Source: Chelatococcus asaccharovorans (GTDB lineage Bacteria; Pseudomonadota; Alphaproteobacteria; Rhizobiales; Beijerinckiaceae). Taken from it: 64,000 nucleotides of DNA. Where the stretch lies: NCBI RefSeq assembly GCF_003201475.1, contig NZ_QJJK01000001.1, positions 198,501-262,500 of the forward strand, in the 5' to 3' direction. Shown here piece by piece: positions 63,826-64,000 of the stretch. The notes beneath the pieces were generated by a model, which saw nothing but the letters and a program-made list of their open reading frames with translations, did not search any database and was not told the origin of the DNA. The translations under genes were made by a program, and so were the position numbers. Numbering within the stretch: position 1 is the stretch's first letter; every line of letters starts with the position of its first letter.

Positions 63826-64000
63826 AGCCGGCGAACCGTTCCGCGAAGGCGCTGGCGCCGGCTTCCGCCACCGCCTGATCCTCGGCAGTCGAGCCGGAGC
63901 TGACCCCGACCGCGCCGACCACCACGCCGTCGACGATGAGGGGAATGCCGCCGGCGAGCGTCGTGAAGCGGCCGTTCGCCTGGGCGTGGATGCCGAAGGC
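63815..64000 (-). CDS. GlcG/HbpS-family protein, C-terminal part (cut by window edge)
   Basis: The last 61 codons of a gene continuing beyond the window. They read AFGIHAQANGRFTTLAGGIP, then LIVDGVVVGAVGVSSGSTAEDQAVAEAG, the typical end of the GlcG/HbpS (PF03928) domain, often found next to oxidoreductases. Function is uncertain; some members bind haem or sense oxidation. Confidence 0.85.
   Translation of the reverse strand, partial: AFGIHAQANGRFTTLAGGIPLIVDGVVVGAVGVSSGSTAEDQAVAEAGASAFAERFAGYAE

Overview
The window is high-GC bacterial chromosomal DNA with tightly packed, often overlapping genes. Its gene content points to an alphaproteobacterium, most likely of the Hyphomicrobiales (Rhizobiales): an mrpA gene with a fused MrpB domain, AcoR-like regulators without an AAA+ domain, rhizobial-type intergenic palindromes and many solute-uptake operons with their own regulators. 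The placement is an inference; there is no rRNA, and I recognised no tRNA or CRISPR array.

Layout. 1-3.4 kb: start of an MFS transporter, a CapA-like phosphoesterase, an asparaginase followed by what looks like the last codons of a lost aspartase, and a secreted unknown. 3.6-5.6 kb: leuA with a possible attenuator (17-codon leader with three CTT codons). 5.9-14.5 kb: branched-chain-type ABC transporter with a fused permease/ATPase, a HAD hydrolase, an IlvD/Edd dehydratase lacking two expected cluster cysteines, and a GntR regulator with matching 18-bp operators. 14.8-18.3 kb: glyoxalase-like gene, tautomerase/TetR pair with a three-copy operator, DUF2239, alpha/beta hydrolase. 18.6-26.3 kb: one-strand set with two Tat-exported hydrolases, an SsuABC-type importer, a hydroxyacid dehydrogenase, a PLP dehydratase and a RidA protein. 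26.3-28.8 kb: acetoacetate decarboxylase-like and DUF4865 genes opposite a LysR gene.

28.8-38.1 kb is the most original part: an eight-gene operon (FAD amine oxidoreductase, PuuC-like aldehyde dehydrogenase, GNAT, argininosuccinate-lyase-family enzyme, four-gene polar amino acid ABC transporter) divergent from a GntR regulator that carries a C-terminal GNAT domain paralogous to the operon's own GNAT. I infer catabolism of an imported N-substituted aspartate or related secondary amine to fumarate plus an amine or aldehyde.

38.4-42.8 kb: IclR-controlled beta-oxidation operon (enoyl-CoA hydratase, 3-hydroxyacyl-CoA dehydrogenase, 3-oxoadipyl-CoA-type thiolase) with two copies of a 15-bp operator. 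42.9-45.1 kb: a MITE-like element, a palindromic repeat, a PtsN-like gene and a short gene resembling the N-terminus of rhizobial SpeD. 45.1-48.3 kb: carboxy(nor)spermidine decarboxylase and dehydrogenase plus TenA. 48.8-54.8 kb: complete Mrp Na+/H+ antiporter operon. 54.8-57.5 kb: two MFS transporters. 57.7-62 kb: DUF779, AdhP and ExaC-type aldehyde dehydrogenase under an AAA+-less Fis-type regulator with a palindromic site. 62-64 kb: GMC oxidoreductase and the end of a GlcG/HbpS protein.

Dispersed features include four copies of a hairpin repeat (GAGCAAGTCC...GGACTTGCTC) and a pair of adjacent long inverted repeats with CTAGTGG/CCACTAG ends.
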